The notes: generated by a model not told the origin, from the letters alone. A stretch of DNA of 64,000 nt from Halobellus clavatus (GCF_900107195.1 NZ_FNPB01000004.1:186001-250000); one strand, 5' to 3'. Shown: positions 32,896 to 42,641, counted from the first letter of the stretch. A program made the numbers and translations.

Positions 32896-34728
32896 TCACT
32901 CGCAGAGCTCGGGGAGGCAGGGGAAGTCGTCGGGGTTTTCACACGGCGAGGAGTCCTCGGGCCAGCGCGGCGTGAGGTCCTTATCAGCCGGGTATCGGAG
33001 CCGGCCGTCGTCGTCCCATCCCCACCCCTCGTCGCGCAGGATCTGCTTGGCGGTTTCGGGGTTCGCCTGCGGGCTGTCCGCGATCTGCGTGAGCATATCC
33101 TCCGGCGGACGCCACGGGTGGGTCTTTCCGATGAACGAGGAGTACAGTTCCGTGCTCCCATTGCCACTGTTCAGGATGCTCAGCATCCGCTGGCGGTTGA
33201 TCGCCTGGGAGACGGCGTGACGGAACTCCGTAAACATCGAGGGGGCGAAAGAGTGCTGGGTGCGCACTTCCCAGGAGGTGAACGCCTCCCCGGTGACGAC
33301 CTCCGCGGTATCGCCGAGCGACTGCTTGATCTGCTCGTTCGTGTCCGTCGTACTGTTGATGAGCACGTTCAGACTGCCCTCCTCGAAGGCCCGGCGGGCG
33401 GTCTGTCGGTCGGAGTAGCCCCGGAACGTGACACCGCCGTTGGTTTCGATCCAGTGGTCGTCGTACTGGGAGAGCGCGAGAAGCTGTCGGGGCTGGTAGC
33501 TGTCGACCTGGTAGGGCCCCGAGCCGATGATCTCATCGAGGTCCGGGTCCTTGGGATTCTCTTCGGCGCCGGCCTCGACCCACACGTCCTTGGGGAGGAT
33601 GCCGCTCCAGTTCGGAATGAAGGCGTTGATGTACGGCGGCTGGGGGCTCTCCATATTGACGACGACGGTCGTGTCGTCGGGCGTCTCGATGGACTCGTAG
33701 GGGAAGGAGTTGATCGACGACAGGGAGTCGGAGTTGTCGTTGAGCCAGTTGAGTGTCCACTTCACGTCTTCAGACGTGATCGGATCGCCGTTGTGGAACG
33801 TCATCCCCTCCCGGAGGTTGAATGTGAAGGTCTGGAAGCTGTCCTCGACGTCCCAGCTCTCCGCGGCACCGGGGGCGAGTTCGTAGTCCTTGTCCCGGTA
33901 GATGAGAGGCATGTACACCGTCCCGACCCAGGGCGTCGCCGGCCGGGTGTTCTGGTAGACGACGCTGGGGATGTTCCCCGGCGTCATATTCACGAGGAGC
34001 TTGTCCGCCCCGTTGATGGGTTCGGACTCCCAGAGGAACTCGGGGTTCCGTGCCGCGACACCCGCGGTGCCGATACCGCTCGCATCGACCTGGTCGGTGC
34101 GATAGACGCCCGCCACCGTGTTCGTCACGAGGGTGATCGGGGTCACTTCCTCGCTCGCGATGGCTGTTGCCTCGTTGACCAGCGTCTCGCGCTCGTCCGG
34201 ATTCGACGCCGCGCGCTGTGCGTCGACCTTCCGCGAGTACTCGCAGTTCGCGTAGTTGCTCGTGTTAGGCTTCCCGTTCGTGCCCGCGAACGAGATGTGG
34301 AACGGCCCAATGAGGTTGTCCGGATCCAGGAAGCTGGGGAACGGCGGGCTGAGGTCGACGCTGAAACTGAACGTCCGGGCGTCGTTGTACACCTCGTTCC
34401 AGTACGTGGTTAGCTCCTTGACCGTCACCTCCGAGGGGACACCGAGGACGGACTCCAGCTGGTCACGGATGTGGAGGTTGGCTTGCTCGATGTTTGAGGC
34501 GCCCGCCACACCGCCGAGTGCCCCGATCGAGACCGTCGGAACGCGCTCGCCGAGGTCCTGCTCGCTGCCGCTGGTGGTCCCGTCACCGCCGCTGTCGCCA
34601 CCGTCGTCGTCGCTGCTGCCGCCGCCACCGCCGCCACAGCCCGCGAGGCCCGCCGCCGCGGTCGCGCTTAGCGCTGCCAGGTATGTTCGTCGGTCGATAC
34701 CGTCGTCGTCCGGTGATTCTGCGCTCAT
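32896..34728 (-). CDS. peptide/nickel-type ABC substrate-binding lipoprotein, apparently circularly permuted
   Basis: The 610-residue protein has a Tat signal with RR at 13-14 and a lipobox LAGC (C31), then a Gly/Ser/Asp linker to about residue 60. The SBP_5 fold follows in an unusual order. Residues 62-235 look like the normal C-terminal third, e.g. SNYANCEYSRKVDAQRAASN...ERETLVNEA...PITLVTN. Residues 242-590 look like the normal N-terminal and central parts: LLVNMTPGNIPSV, TFNLREGMTFHNGDPITSED, EFRHAVSQAINRQRM and NPETAKQILRDEGW. A short Cys-rich tail (three Cys in the last 15) ends the chain. It should bind a peptide-like or other solute outside the cell for the importer downstream. The start follows a TTTATTAT box at 34821-34828, implying a leader of about 65-70 bases. 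Confidence 0.88.
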   Translation of the reverse strand: MSAESPDDDGIDRRTYLAALSATAAAGLAGCGGGGGGSSDDDGGDSGGDGTTSGSEQDLGERVPTVSIGALGGVAGASNIEQANLHIRDQLESVLGVPSEVTVKELTTYWNEVYNDARTFSFSVDLSPPFPSFLDPDNLIGPFHISFAGTNGKPNTSNYANCEYSRKVDAQRAASNPDERETLVNEATAIASEEVTPITLVTNTVAGVYRTDQVDASGIGTAGVAARNPEFLWESEPINGADKLLVNMTPGNIPSVVYQNTRPATPWVGTVYMPLIYRDKDYELAPGAAESWDVEDSFQTFTFNLREGMTFHNGDPITSEDVKWTLNWLNDNSDSLSSINSFPYESIETPDDTTVVVNMESPQPPYINAFIPNWSGILPKDVWVEAGAEENPKDPDLDEIIGSGPYQVDSYQPRQLLALSQYDDHWIETNGGVTFRGYSDRQTARRAFEEGSLNVLINSTTDTNEQIKQSLGDTAEVVTGEAFTSWEVRTQHSFAPSMFTEFRHAVSQAINRQRMLSILNSGNGSTELYSSFIGKTHPWRPPEDMLTQIADSPQANPETAKQILRDEGWGWDDDGRLRYPADKDLTPRWPEDSSPCENPDDFPCLPELCE

Positions 34729-35480
34729 AATGTCACCTTCGTACCGTGTCCGGATGAACGCCTTCCCGACGAGGGGTGCAGCGTGTTCCCGTACACCTCG
34801 TTCAACCCATGTAATCAACCATAATAAACCCATCGCGGCGGTGGCCAAATTGCTGTTACCGTGAGAAAAAGAACGCGTAGTCGCAAGCGGGTCACCGGCC
34901 CGAAAGTGCGGCGGCGGCATCGCGCAGACAGTTCGGGAAAGCAGGAGACGTCCTCGATCGTCGAGACCCTGAGACGTTCAGCTCCAGCATCGCGGATGGG
35001 GAGTGTGACGGGTTGTCCCACCCTCGACCGCTTCGCTCTCCGCGAGATCTGTCGCCATCTCGTCGTCCCCGTCCCCGCAGCAGACGGGTATCGACACCGC
35101 TCGCAAAGAAGCGCGGCCAGCGGCCGCCTGACGCACACCGGCCTGGCGGTGGTGACGGGTGTGTTGTTCGCGACGATGCCGTCGGCGCTGTCGTTGAGTT
35201 CCGTGTTGCAGCGAAACGCGGCGTTCCGGACGGTGACGCCGGAGTCGCCTGTGTCGACGGCATTGCCGGAGGCTGCCTTCGAGCCGCCGGGTTCGAACTC
35301 GATCGGATCATCTCTGTCCGAGGCACTGCGTGGGGCTCCTGTGATGATTCTTCAGTCATCCGTTCTGTCGAGTGCCAGTCCCGTCCAACACCACGAGTGG
35401 GGACGCTCAGGTGGTACGCAGATGTATCATATATAATATATTATGAAAATTTTTGTCTACTGCTGGCGAACCCCGGTCCA
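34729..35480. other. 752-base gap between binding protein and amidohydrolase
   Basis: The left end holds the promoter and leader of the binding-protein gene; this leader contains a six-codon frame (MVDYMG, stop). The middle contains a decayed reading frame listed separately. The right end (35425-35455) is very AT-rich (TATCATATATAATATATTATG) and should hold the promoter of the amidohydrolase gene at 35481, 25-55 bases downstream. Confidence 0.4.
35137..35348 (-). pseudogene. coding-like remnant of unknown family
   Basis: One minus-strand frame encodes about 70 acidic residues with typical haloarchaeal composition (DPIEFEPGGSKAASGNAVDT, then GVTVRNAAFRC and SADGIVANNTPVTT) but has no start codon. 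Around 35025-35095 a different frame becomes acidic (DDEMATDLAESEAVEGG) before a stop. This pattern suggests a gene broken by frameshifts. I do not recognise the family. Confidence 0.3.
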
Positions 35481-36482
35481 ATGCGCAACCGAATCGATGC
35501 GTACTCACACGTCTTCACCCGGGAGGTCGAGGAGGCGTTTCTCGATCTCGACCCCTCGCACGGCAAGCACAAGCCGAACCTGCTGTACCACGAGAACGTC
35601 GACGAGCGGATCGACCATCTGGACCGGATCGGCGTCGACAAGCAGGTGATCACGATGACCGGCCAGCGGATCTGGCCGAATGTCGATCCCGCCGACGGCA
35701 TCGAGGCGACGCGGCTCGCGAACGACGAGGTCCGGCGCTACGCCGACACGGACCCCGATCGGTTCGTCCCCGTCGGGACCGTCCCGTTCCTCACCGGCGA
35801 GTACGTCGACGAGTTCGAGCGGTGCGTGAACGACCTCGATCTGGCCGGCATCCAGATCTTCACGAACGCGAACGGCAAGCCGCTTGACCACGACGACTTC
35901 GACGCGTTCTACGCGGCCGTCGACGACGCCGACGTTCCCATCTGGATTCACCCCCTGGACTCGGAGTGGTACCCCGACCTCGACGCGGATGACTACTGGC
36001 TGTACGCGATGATGGGGTGGCCCTTCGACACCGGCCTGGCGATCGGCCGCCTGGTGTTCAGCGGCGTCCTCGACCGGTTCGAGAACCTCGAAATCGTCAC
36101 CCACCACCTCGGAGGCGTCCTGCCGTACCTCGAAGAGCGGATGCGATCGTGGGTCGAGACCCGCCAGGAGTACGGCGACGCCTACACTGGTGCGGAGAGC
36201 ATCCAGGCGCTGTCGGAGCCGATCGACGCGTACTTCGACCGGGTGTACGCCGACACTGCGGTCAGCAGCCGTGGGCTCACCCACACGCTAGCGAGTGGGC
36301 TGGAGTTCTTCGGCGAGGACAACATCCTGTTCGGCGCCGACGTCCCCTACGGGCCAGGTGGAGGGACCAAGTGGCTGGAGACGACGATTCCGACGATCGA
36401 AGAGTGGGACGTTCCCGAACGGACCAAACGAAAGATCTTCTCCGAGAACGTCGAATCGCTGCTTGCACCGCAACGCCTGTGA
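35481..36482 (+). CDS. amidohydrolase-2 (ACMSD-like) protein 1
   Basis: The 333-residue TIM-barrel protein begins RIDAYSHVF, a variant of the DxHxH metal strand that keeps the Asp and second His. It continues with VPIWIHPLDSEWYPDL near 152, VTHHLGGVLPYLEERM near 203 and LFGADVPYGPGGG near 287, the His and Asp sites of this superfamily. Members decarboxylate or hydrolyse aromatic and meta-cleavage-derived acids using zinc or manganese. ATG 35481 follows a very AT-rich promoter. Two further members occur at 43761 and 51204. The altered first motif makes metal content uncertain. Confidence 0.85.
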   Translation: MRNRIDAYSHVFTREVEEAFLDLDPSHGKHKPNLLYHENVDERIDHLDRIGVDKQVITMTGQRIWPNVDPADGIEATRLANDEVRRYADTDPDRFVPVGTVPFLTGEYVDEFERCVNDLDLAGIQIFTNANGKPLDHDDFDAFYAAVDDADVPIWIHPLDSEWYPDLDADDYWLYAMMGWPFDTGLAIGRLVFSGVLDRFENLEIVTHHLGGVLPYLEERMRSWVETRQEYGDAYTGAESIQALSEPIDAYFDRVYADTAVSSRGLTHTLASGLEFFGEDNILFGADVPYGPGGGTKWLETTIPTIEEWDVPERTKRKIFSENVESLLAPQRL

Positions 36483-36800
36483 GGGACCATCCGGAGACTG
36501 TTTCCGTTTGATACTCAGTAGGGGGCTCTTCACCAGGACAAGACGGTCAGACGGCCGGGTCAGTGTCGTGCCCAGTGCTCGTGGGATATGGTGTTCCAGC
36601 GTCGAGCGAGTTGGAGTACGACGGGGCGTAAACCCCCCTGGAGGTAATCCCACCACCCCTCGACGGCGTTCCATTCGGAGCATTCGGCCGGACGTCCACG
36701 ATCCGAGATCGTCTCCCTGCACGCACGACGCCGTTCGTCCGGGTTAGCGGTCGAATGCGAAGAGTTATCACACTTCCGTCGGACACCTTTCGCCACCGAG
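36483..36800. other. intergenic gap of 318 bases
   Basis: The gap separates two plus-strand genes. I see no gene and no striking repeat. GAGTTATCAC near 36760-36769 is a weak TATA-like candidate for the ligase gene at 36801. Confidence 0.3.
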
Positions 36801-38816
36801 ATGACTGCCCGATCCCCCGATCAGTTCCCGGTCGTTCACGAACCGACACAGGAGTGGATCGAGTCGACGAACGTCTGGGCGTTTATGCAGGCCCACGACA
36901 TCGACGACCACGAGGAATTCCTCGCGCGGACGACGGGACAGCACGACCGCGACGACGCCGGCGTCGAGTGGTTCTGGGACGAACTCGTCGACTACCTCGA
37001 TCTGGAATTCGACGAGCCGTACGACGCCGTCCGCGACGACACCGACGGCCCACAGTTCACCGACTGGTATCCGGGCGGCCGCCTGAACATCGCTCACAAC
37101 GTCCTCGATCGATATGCCGAGGGCGACCGGGCCGACGAGAACGCCATCGTCTGGGAGGGTGAACCGGGCGAGGTCCGCGAGATCACCTTCGCGGAACTAC
37201 ACGCGCAATCGAACCGCGTCGCGAACTATCTCGAATCTGTCGGGATCGGTACCGGCGACACAGTCGGCCTGTATATGCCGATGGTCCCGGAAGTCACCTC
37301 GATCCTCTATGGGTGCTTCAAAGTCGGCGCGATCGCGGTACCGATCTTCTCGGGGTTCGGCGTCGACGCGACGGCGACGCGCATCGAGGACAGCGAGTGT
37401 TCCGTGCTGTTTACCGGCGACGGCTTCTACCGGCGGGGCGACGAACTCACGCTCAAGGACGCCGCCGACGCGGCGATTGCGGAGACCGGCCACGTCGAGG
37501 ACGTGGTCGTCTACGATCGTCTCGGCTCGAGGGGGGAAGAGTCCGACGCGGACGTTCCGTGGAATCCGAACCGCGACGCGTGGTGGGAGGACGCCGTCGG
37601 GAGCGCCGCCGACGCCTACGAGTCGAAGTCGCTCCCGTCCGATCAGGAGTCGATGCTCCTGTACTCTTCGGGGACGACCGGAGAGCCGAAAGGAATCGTT
37701 CACACGCACGCGGGATCGCTGGTCCAGCCGGCGAAGGAACTCCACTTCGGGTTCGATCTCCAGCCGGATGACCGGTTCTTCTGGGTGAGCGATATCGGCT
37801 GGATGATGGGCCCGTGGACGCTCATCGGGACCCACGCGTTCGGCGGGACCGTGTTTATGTACGAGGGCGCGCCGGACCACCCCGAGCCGGACCGCTTCTG
37901 GGAGATGATCGACCGGCACGACCTCACGCAGTTCGGCATCTCGCCGACGGCGATCCGAGCGCTGCGCGAACACGGCGATCACTGGGTCGAGAAGCACGAC
38001 CTCTCGAGCCTGCGACTGTTGGGTTCGACGGGCGAACCGTGGGACCGGGAGTCCTGGGAGTGGTTCTACGAGGCCGTCGGCGACGAGGCGTGTCCGATCA
38101 TCAACATTTCCGGCGGGACCGAAATTATGGGCTGTTTCCTGCTGCCGATGCCGACGCAGTCGCTGAAGCCCTGTTCGCTCGGGAGCCCCGGCCCGGGGAT
38201 GGACGTCGACGTCGTCGACGCCGACGGCAACAGCGTCGCCGACGACCACGAGCGCGGGTATCTGGTCGCCCGCGACTCCTGCCCCTCGATGACGAAGAGC
38301 CTCTGGAGCGGCGACGAGCGCTACCTCGAGGAGTACTGGTCGACGTGGGAGGACCTCTGGGACCACGGCGACTGGGCGCAGCGAGACGAAGACGGCTTCT
38401 GGTTCCTCCACGGGCGAGCCGACGACGCGCTCAACGTCGCCGGTCGGAAGGTCGGGCCCGCAGAGATCGAGGGCGTCCTCGCCGAACACGACGCCGTCAC
38501 GCAGGCTGCAGTGGTCGGCGTCCCGGACGAGACCACAGGCACGGCCGTCGAGGCCTTCGTCATCCCGGATCCGGACGCCGAAGCCGACGACGCGCTGGCC
38601 GCGGATCTTCGCGAACTCGTCGGCCGCGAGCAGGGCAAACCCTTCCGCCCGCGGGCCATCTACTTCGTCGACGACCTCCCGCGCACGCAGTCGGGCAAGA
38701 TCATCCGCCGTGCCGTCAGGTCGCTGGCCCAGGACGAGGACCCCGGCGACCTCTCGTCGATGGAGAATCCCGAGGCGCTGGCGGCGCTGCGAGAGCGGTT
38801 AGCAACGGACAGTTGA
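36801..38816 (+). CDS. acetyl-CoA synthetase-like AMP-forming acyl-CoA ligase
   Basis: The 671-residue protein matches acetyl-CoA synthetase length and layout: WFPGGxxN-type TDWYPGGRLNIAHNVLDRY near 83, the P-loop YSSGTTGEPKGIVHTHAG near 290, WVSDIGWMMGP near 330, NISGGTEIMG near 435 and GRADDALNVAGRKVGPAEIE near 540. The C-terminal TQSGKIIRR holds the acetylatable catalytic Lys near 635. It makes an acyl-CoA from acetate or a related short acid, ATP and CoA. The SGGTE motif with IMG replaces the WQTE of classic Acs, so propionate or another acid is as likely as acetate. Confidence 0.88.
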   Translation: MTARSPDQFPVVHEPTQEWIESTNVWAFMQAHDIDDHEEFLARTTGQHDRDDAGVEWFWDELVDYLDLEFDEPYDAVRDDTDGPQFTDWYPGGRLNIAHNVLDRYAEGDRADENAIVWEGEPGEVREITFAELHAQSNRVANYLESVGIGTGDTVGLYMPMVPEVTSILYGCFKVGAIAVPIFSGFGVDATATRIEDSECSVLFTGDGFYRRGDELTLKDAADAAIAETGHVEDVVVYDRLGSRGEESDADVPWNPNRDAWWEDAVGSAADAYESKSLPSDQESMLLYSSGTTGEPKGIVHTHAGSLVQPAKELHFGFDLQPDDRFFWVSDIGWMMGPWTLIGTHAFGGTVFMYEGAPDHPEPDRFWEMIDRHDLTQFGISPTAIRALREHGDHWVEKHDLSSLRLLGSTGEPWDRESWEWFYEAVGDEACPIINISGGTEIMGCFLLPMPTQSLKPCSLGSPGPGMDVDVVDADGNSVADDHERGYLVARDSCPSMTKSLWSGDERYLEEYWSTWEDLWDHGDWAQRDEDGFWFLHGRADDALNVAGRKVGPAEIEGVLAEHDAVTQAAVVGVPDETTGTAVEAFVIPDPDAEADDALAADLRELVGREQGKPFRPRAIYFVDDLPRTQSGKIIRRAVRSLAQDEDPGDLSSMENPEALAALRERLATDS

Positions 38817-38951
38817 GCAGGGTCACGCCGGCGGCGACCGTCTGTGAGTGGATCCGCTCCCGGAAGCTGTCGGGAACTACCGCACGGCGAAGCCCTGGTA
38901 CAGAGAAGCCGGAGCATAGCGGACGGCAGTGCCAGGGACTGCGTCCGGTCC

Positions 38952-40505
38952 TCAGCGTGCTTCTTTCAGCAGATCTGCGCCCTTCTCGGCGATGGCGATG
39001 GTGGGCGCGTTCGTGTTCCCGCTGATCAGGTTGGGCATAATCGAGGCGTCGATGACGCGCAGTCCCTCGACGCCGTGGACGCGAAGCTCGTCGTCGACGA
39101 CGGCCAACTCGTCGTCTCCCATCTTGCAGGTCCCGACCGGGTGGTAGCCGGACTCAGCGATCTCCCCGCAGTACGCGAAGATCTCCTCGTCGGACTGGAC
39201 GTCGGGACCGGGTCGGACTTCCTCGCCGCGAACGTCGTCGAGGGCGTCAGCCTGGGCGATACGCCGAGCGCGACGGATCGCCGTGACGATGTCCGCCCGG
39301 TCCTTCTCGGTCGTAAGCAACTGTGGGTCGATGATCGGATCCTCGTAGGGATCCGTCGAGGCCAGCGTGATGCGACCCCGACTCGACGGCCGAAGCGGGA
39401 GCGCGGCGATCGAGAAGCCCTCCGTCGGGTTCTCGGGGTCGAGTCCGGCCGAGAGGCCGTACTGGATGTCCGGCGCCGGGAGGTCCGCAGACGAGCGCTC
39501 GAACGCCCCTGTCAGGACGCGGTCGTAGCGGGGGCCGGTCTCAGGCTGGTCCTCGGGATCGCGTGGCGTGATGTCTTCGGTCGTCTCGTATGCGACGTTG
39601 ACGCGGAGGTGGTCCTGGAGGTTCCGGCCGACGCCCGGGAGGTCTGCACGGACGTCGATCCCGTGGTCCTCGAGGTGGTCGGCGGGACCGATCCCCGAGA
39701 GCAGCAACAACTGCGGGGACTGGATCGCCCCGGCCGCCATCACGACCTCACCGCCCTCGGCGACCGTGACTTCGTGTTCCTGCCCGTCGGACTCATAGAC
39801 CGCTCCGGTCGCCCGGTCGCCCTCGAAAGTGAGTTCGGTGACGTGTGCACCGGTCTCGACTGTGAGGTTCGGGCGGTCGAGCACCGGTTCGATGAACGCC
39901 TTGGCCGCGCTGTGACGCTCGCCGTCCTGCATCGTGGAGTGATACCAGCCGACGCCGGCCTGCTGTTCGCCGTTGAAGTCCAGGTTCCGCTCCATCCCGG
40001 CCTCCTGTGCGGCCTCGATCAACTGTTCGGAGAACTCACTGGGGGTGAGGTCGTCCGGGTTGTCGCCGCGAGTGATCGAGAGCGGGCCGTCGGTGCCGTG
40101 GTACGCCATCTCTCCCCTGGCCTGGAAGTTTTCGGACCGCTTGAAGTACGGGAGCAGGTCGTCGTAGCTCCAGCCGTCGTTGCCGAGTTCGGCCCAGGTG
40201 TCGTAATCGTCGGGATGACCGCGGATGTACGCCATCCCGTTGATCATACTCGACCCGCCGAGGGCCTTCCCGCGGGGCCAGTCGATCCGGCGATCGTGCA
40301 TCTGTGCTTGGGGTTCGGTCTTGAACGCCCAGTCGAGTTCCGATTCCATCAGCTCCCAGACGCGGGAGGGATCTTTCACTGCCTCGTTGTCGGAGGCAGG
40401 CTCTCCGGCCTCCAGCAGCAGCACCTCGACGTCGTCGTCTTCGGTCAGCCGGTGAGCCAGGGTACACCCCGCGCTCCCGCCACCGACGATCACGTACTCG
40501 TACAT
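38952..40505 (-). CDS. GMC-family FAD-dependent oxidoreductase, copy 3
   Basis: The 517-residue enzyme has the FAD loop GGGSAGC near residue 8, signature WPRGKALGGSSMINGMAYIR near 76, GAIQSPQLLLLSGIGPADH near 258, active-site YHPVGTCKMG near 460 and the final NTNAPTIAIAEK helix. It is closest to copy 2 (16163) in length and sequence but keeps the canonical PVGTC turn. It is divergent from a zinc ADH (120 bases between starts), an arrangement that recalls the first catabolic region and suggests two related alcohol-oxidation modules. Confidence 0.9.
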   Translation of the reverse strand: MYEYVIVGGGSAGCTLAHRLTEDDDVEVLLLEAGEPASDNEAVKDPSRVWELMESELDWAFKTEPQAQMHDRRIDWPRGKALGGSSMINGMAYIRGHPDDYDTWAELGNDGWSYDDLLPYFKRSENFQARGEMAYHGTDGPLSITRGDNPDDLTPSEFSEQLIEAAQEAGMERNLDFNGEQQAGVGWYHSTMQDGERHSAAKAFIEPVLDRPNLTVETGAHVTELTFEGDRATGAVYESDGQEHEVTVAEGGEVVMAAGAIQSPQLLLLSGIGPADHLEDHGIDVRADLPGVGRNLQDHLRVNVAYETTEDITPRDPEDQPETGPRYDRVLTGAFERSSADLPAPDIQYGLSAGLDPENPTEGFSIAALPLRPSSRGRITLASTDPYEDPIIDPQLLTTEKDRADIVTAIRRARRIAQADALDDVRGEEVRPGPDVQSDEEIFAYCGEIAESGYHPVGTCKMGDDELAVVDDELRVHGVEGLRVIDASIMPNLISGNTNAPTIAIAEKGADLLKEAR

Positions 40506-40592
40506 CTACGTGAATGTATACCAGCGAGCAATCGTACATTAATGTTGGTGTCGGTCCGTCGCGATTCGAGAGACGTCCCACCTGGACCACAA

Positions 40593-40600
40593 TTTATTAT
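40593..40600 (+). promoter_or_regulatory. TATA-like box of the zinc ADH 2 gene
   Basis: TTTATTAT lies about 30 bases before ATG 40626, inside the divergent GMC 3/ADH 2 promoter region. Confidence 0.5.
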
Positions 40601-40625
40601 CGCCGCCCGAGCAGGTGGGGGCGAG

Positions 40626-41657
40626 ATGGACGCAGCACGTTACTACGGAAACAGAGACCTTCGAATCGAAGACATCCAAGCGCCGACGCCGGGGCCCGGT
40701 GAAGTCCTGATCGACGTCGGGGCCTGCGGGATCTGCGGGTCAGATCTCAGCGAGTACCTCCACGGGCCGCGGTACGACGACTCCCTGCCGTACACGATGG
40801 GTCACGAGTTCGGCGGGCGGGTGGCTGCCGTCGGCGACGAGGTCGACATCGAACCCGGCAGCGAGGTCGGTGTGAACCCGCTTGTCGCCTGTGAAGCGTG
40901 TCGGTGGTGCGACGAGGGAGCGTACAACCGCTGTGAGAACCTCGAAGTCATCGGCGCCCAGCGCCCGGGTGCGTACGCCGAGCAGGTCGTCGCCCCCGCT
41001 GGGAACGTGCTTCCGCTCCCGGACTCGCTCTCCCCTGCCGACGCTGCAGTCGCGGAGCCGTTCACCGTCGCGTACCACGGACTGCTGCGCTCGCCGCTCC
41101 AGCCGGGCGATTCGGCGGTTATAATCGGGATGGGGCCGATCGGACTCGCGCTGGTCCAACTCGCGGCGGCCGCGGGCGCTCGCCCGATCATCGCCTCGGG
41201 ACACCGGGAGGCGCGTCGCGAACTGGCTCGCGAAAGCGGTGCCGACGCGGTCGTGGATCCGAGCGCAACCGACCTCGGTGCGCGAGTTCGCGAACTGACC
41301 GATGGCGGCGCGGACGTCTCATTCGAGGTCGCCGGCAGCGAATCGGCGCTGAACGACGCGATCACGGCCACGAGCGCCGGGGGCAATACGACCGTCTTGG
41401 GCGTGTTCAAAGGCGACGTCGAGATCGATCCGATGCACGTCGTCAACCACGAGCGAACGATCACCGGGTCGGCTGCCTACGAGACGGGACCGCTGGCCGG
41501 CCGGGAGTTCGGGCAGATCTACGAGATGCTCGCCCGGGACGAACTGGACGGCGACGCCCTCGTCACGTCCCGGCTCGACCTCGAGGAGATCACCAGCGGG
41601 TTCGAGGCGCTCGGCGACAGCGAGAGCGGCGAAGTGAAGATACTGATCGAGCCGTGA
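40626..41657 (+). CDS. zinc-dependent alcohol dehydrogenase (MDR family), copy 2
   Basis: The 343-residue enzyme has the catalytic region CGICGSDLSEY near 33, GHEFGG near 60, and the structural-zinc cluster CEACRWCDEGAYNRC near 87-101. The coenzyme loop GMGPIGLALVQLAAAAGAR lies near 169. It belongs to the same branch as copy 1 (21225) but is not its close duplicate. It should oxidise a secondary or polyol alcohol. The promoter has a TTTATTAT box about 30 bases upstream. The SDR gene follows 102 bases later on the same strand. Confidence 0.9.
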   Translation: MDAARYYGNRDLRIEDIQAPTPGPGEVLIDVGACGICGSDLSEYLHGPRYDDSLPYTMGHEFGGRVAAVGDEVDIEPGSEVGVNPLVACEACRWCDEGAYNRCENLEVIGAQRPGAYAEQVVAPAGNVLPLPDSLSPADAAVAEPFTVAYHGLLRSPLQPGDSAVIIGMGPIGLALVQLAAAAGARPIIASGHREARRELARESGADAVVDPSATDLGARVRELTDGGADVSFEVAGSESALNDAITATSAGGNTTVLGVFKGDVEIDPMHVVNHERTITGSAAYETGPLAGREFGQIYEMLARDELDGDALVTSRLDLEEITSGFEALGDSESGEVKILIEP

Positions 41658-41759
41658 GGCGGCTCCATCGCTCCTGGGGCCCCGCCCGATAATCGCCTAT
41701 CGGCTGGGGGCAGGTGACACATTCACAGGATTCAAGACAGTTCCGCTGGATGGCAGGCT

Positions 41760-42506
41760 ATGATCGATCTCTCGGGAGAGACTGCGATCGTGACAGGTGC
41801 AGCTCAAGGCTTCGGAGCCGAGACCGCCACCCGGCTCGGCGAGGCCGGCGCGAACGTCGTCGTGGTCGACGTTCAAACCGAGAAGGGCCAGGGCGTCGCA
41901 GACGACCTCGCCCAGGAGGGCGTCGAGACGCTGTTCGTCGAGTGCGACGTGACCGATCGCGAGTCAGTCGAGGAGATGGTCGCCGCCGCCGAAGAGCGAT
42001 TCGGCAGCGTCGAGATCCTCGTCAACAACGCCGGTGGGAGTGGCGGTGAAACGTTCCAGGAGATCGACCAGGAGGCCTGGCAGTTCGGGCTCGATCTCAA
42101 TCTCACGGGACCGTTCAACTGCTCGAAGGCCGTGATGCCCGGGATGTTGGAGCACGGTAACGGCCGGATCGTGAACATCTCCTCGATGGCCGGCCGCAAC
42201 GTCACGGTCAACGGGAACCCGAGTTACACTGCCTCCAAGTGGGGGCTGATCGGCCTGACGAAGCACGCGGCGCGCGACCTCGGCCCCGATATCCGGGTGA
42301 ACGCGCTCTGTCCGGGCGGCAGTCCCCGCGGGCCGATGGGACGCTTCGTCGAACCCGAAGACGTCGCCAACGGCGTGCTCTATCTGGTCTCTGACCTCTC
42401 GGAATTCATCGACGGGACGATTCTCGAAGTCGACGGTGGCGGCCACCTGAATCCCTCGGCCGAAGACCTCGACCTCGATTACAGCGAAGTCGAAGAGGAT
42501 AGCTGA
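41760..42506 (+). CDS. short-chain dehydrogenase/reductase
   Basis: The 248-residue protein has the classical SDR motifs: the TGAAQGFG coenzyme loop at 12-19, NNAGG near 90, the catalytic Ser in NISSMAG and the YTASK pair near 156-160. An Asp ends the second strand (VVVVDVQ), which favours NAD over NADP. The C-terminal 20 residues are an acidic tail typical of halophiles. It converts a hydroxyl to a keto group or back. Its position after zinc ADH 2 suggests a place in the same oxidation route. Confidence 0.9.
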   Translation: MIDLSGETAIVTGAAQGFGAETATRLGEAGANVVVVDVQTEKGQGVADDLAQEGVETLFVECDVTDRESVEEMVAAAEERFGSVEILVNNAGGSGGETFQEIDQEAWQFGLDLNLTGPFNCSKAVMPGMLEHGNGRIVNISSMAGRNVTVNGNPSYTASKWGLIGLTKHAARDLGPDIRVNALCPGGSPRGPMGRFVEPEDVANGVLYLVSDLSEFIDGTILEVDGGGHLNPSAEDLDLDYSEVEEDS

Positions 42507-42611
42507 ACGCCCGCCGACGGCGGCGACCCGACTGCGGGGGACCACCGCGCCCCAGGTACCCGGACGACGACGCCTGTTTCGTCTCGGGCTCCTCGAAAAT
42601 ATCCAAAACAA

Positions 42612-42619
42612 TTAAATAC
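42612..42619 (+). promoter_or_regulatory. TATA-like box of the orphan binding-protein gene
   Basis: TTAAATAC lies about 27 bases before ATG 42642 in an AT-rich stretch, as expected for a leaderless transcript. Confidence 0.5.
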
Positions 42620-42641
42620 CTCTGATATGGGATAGTTTATT

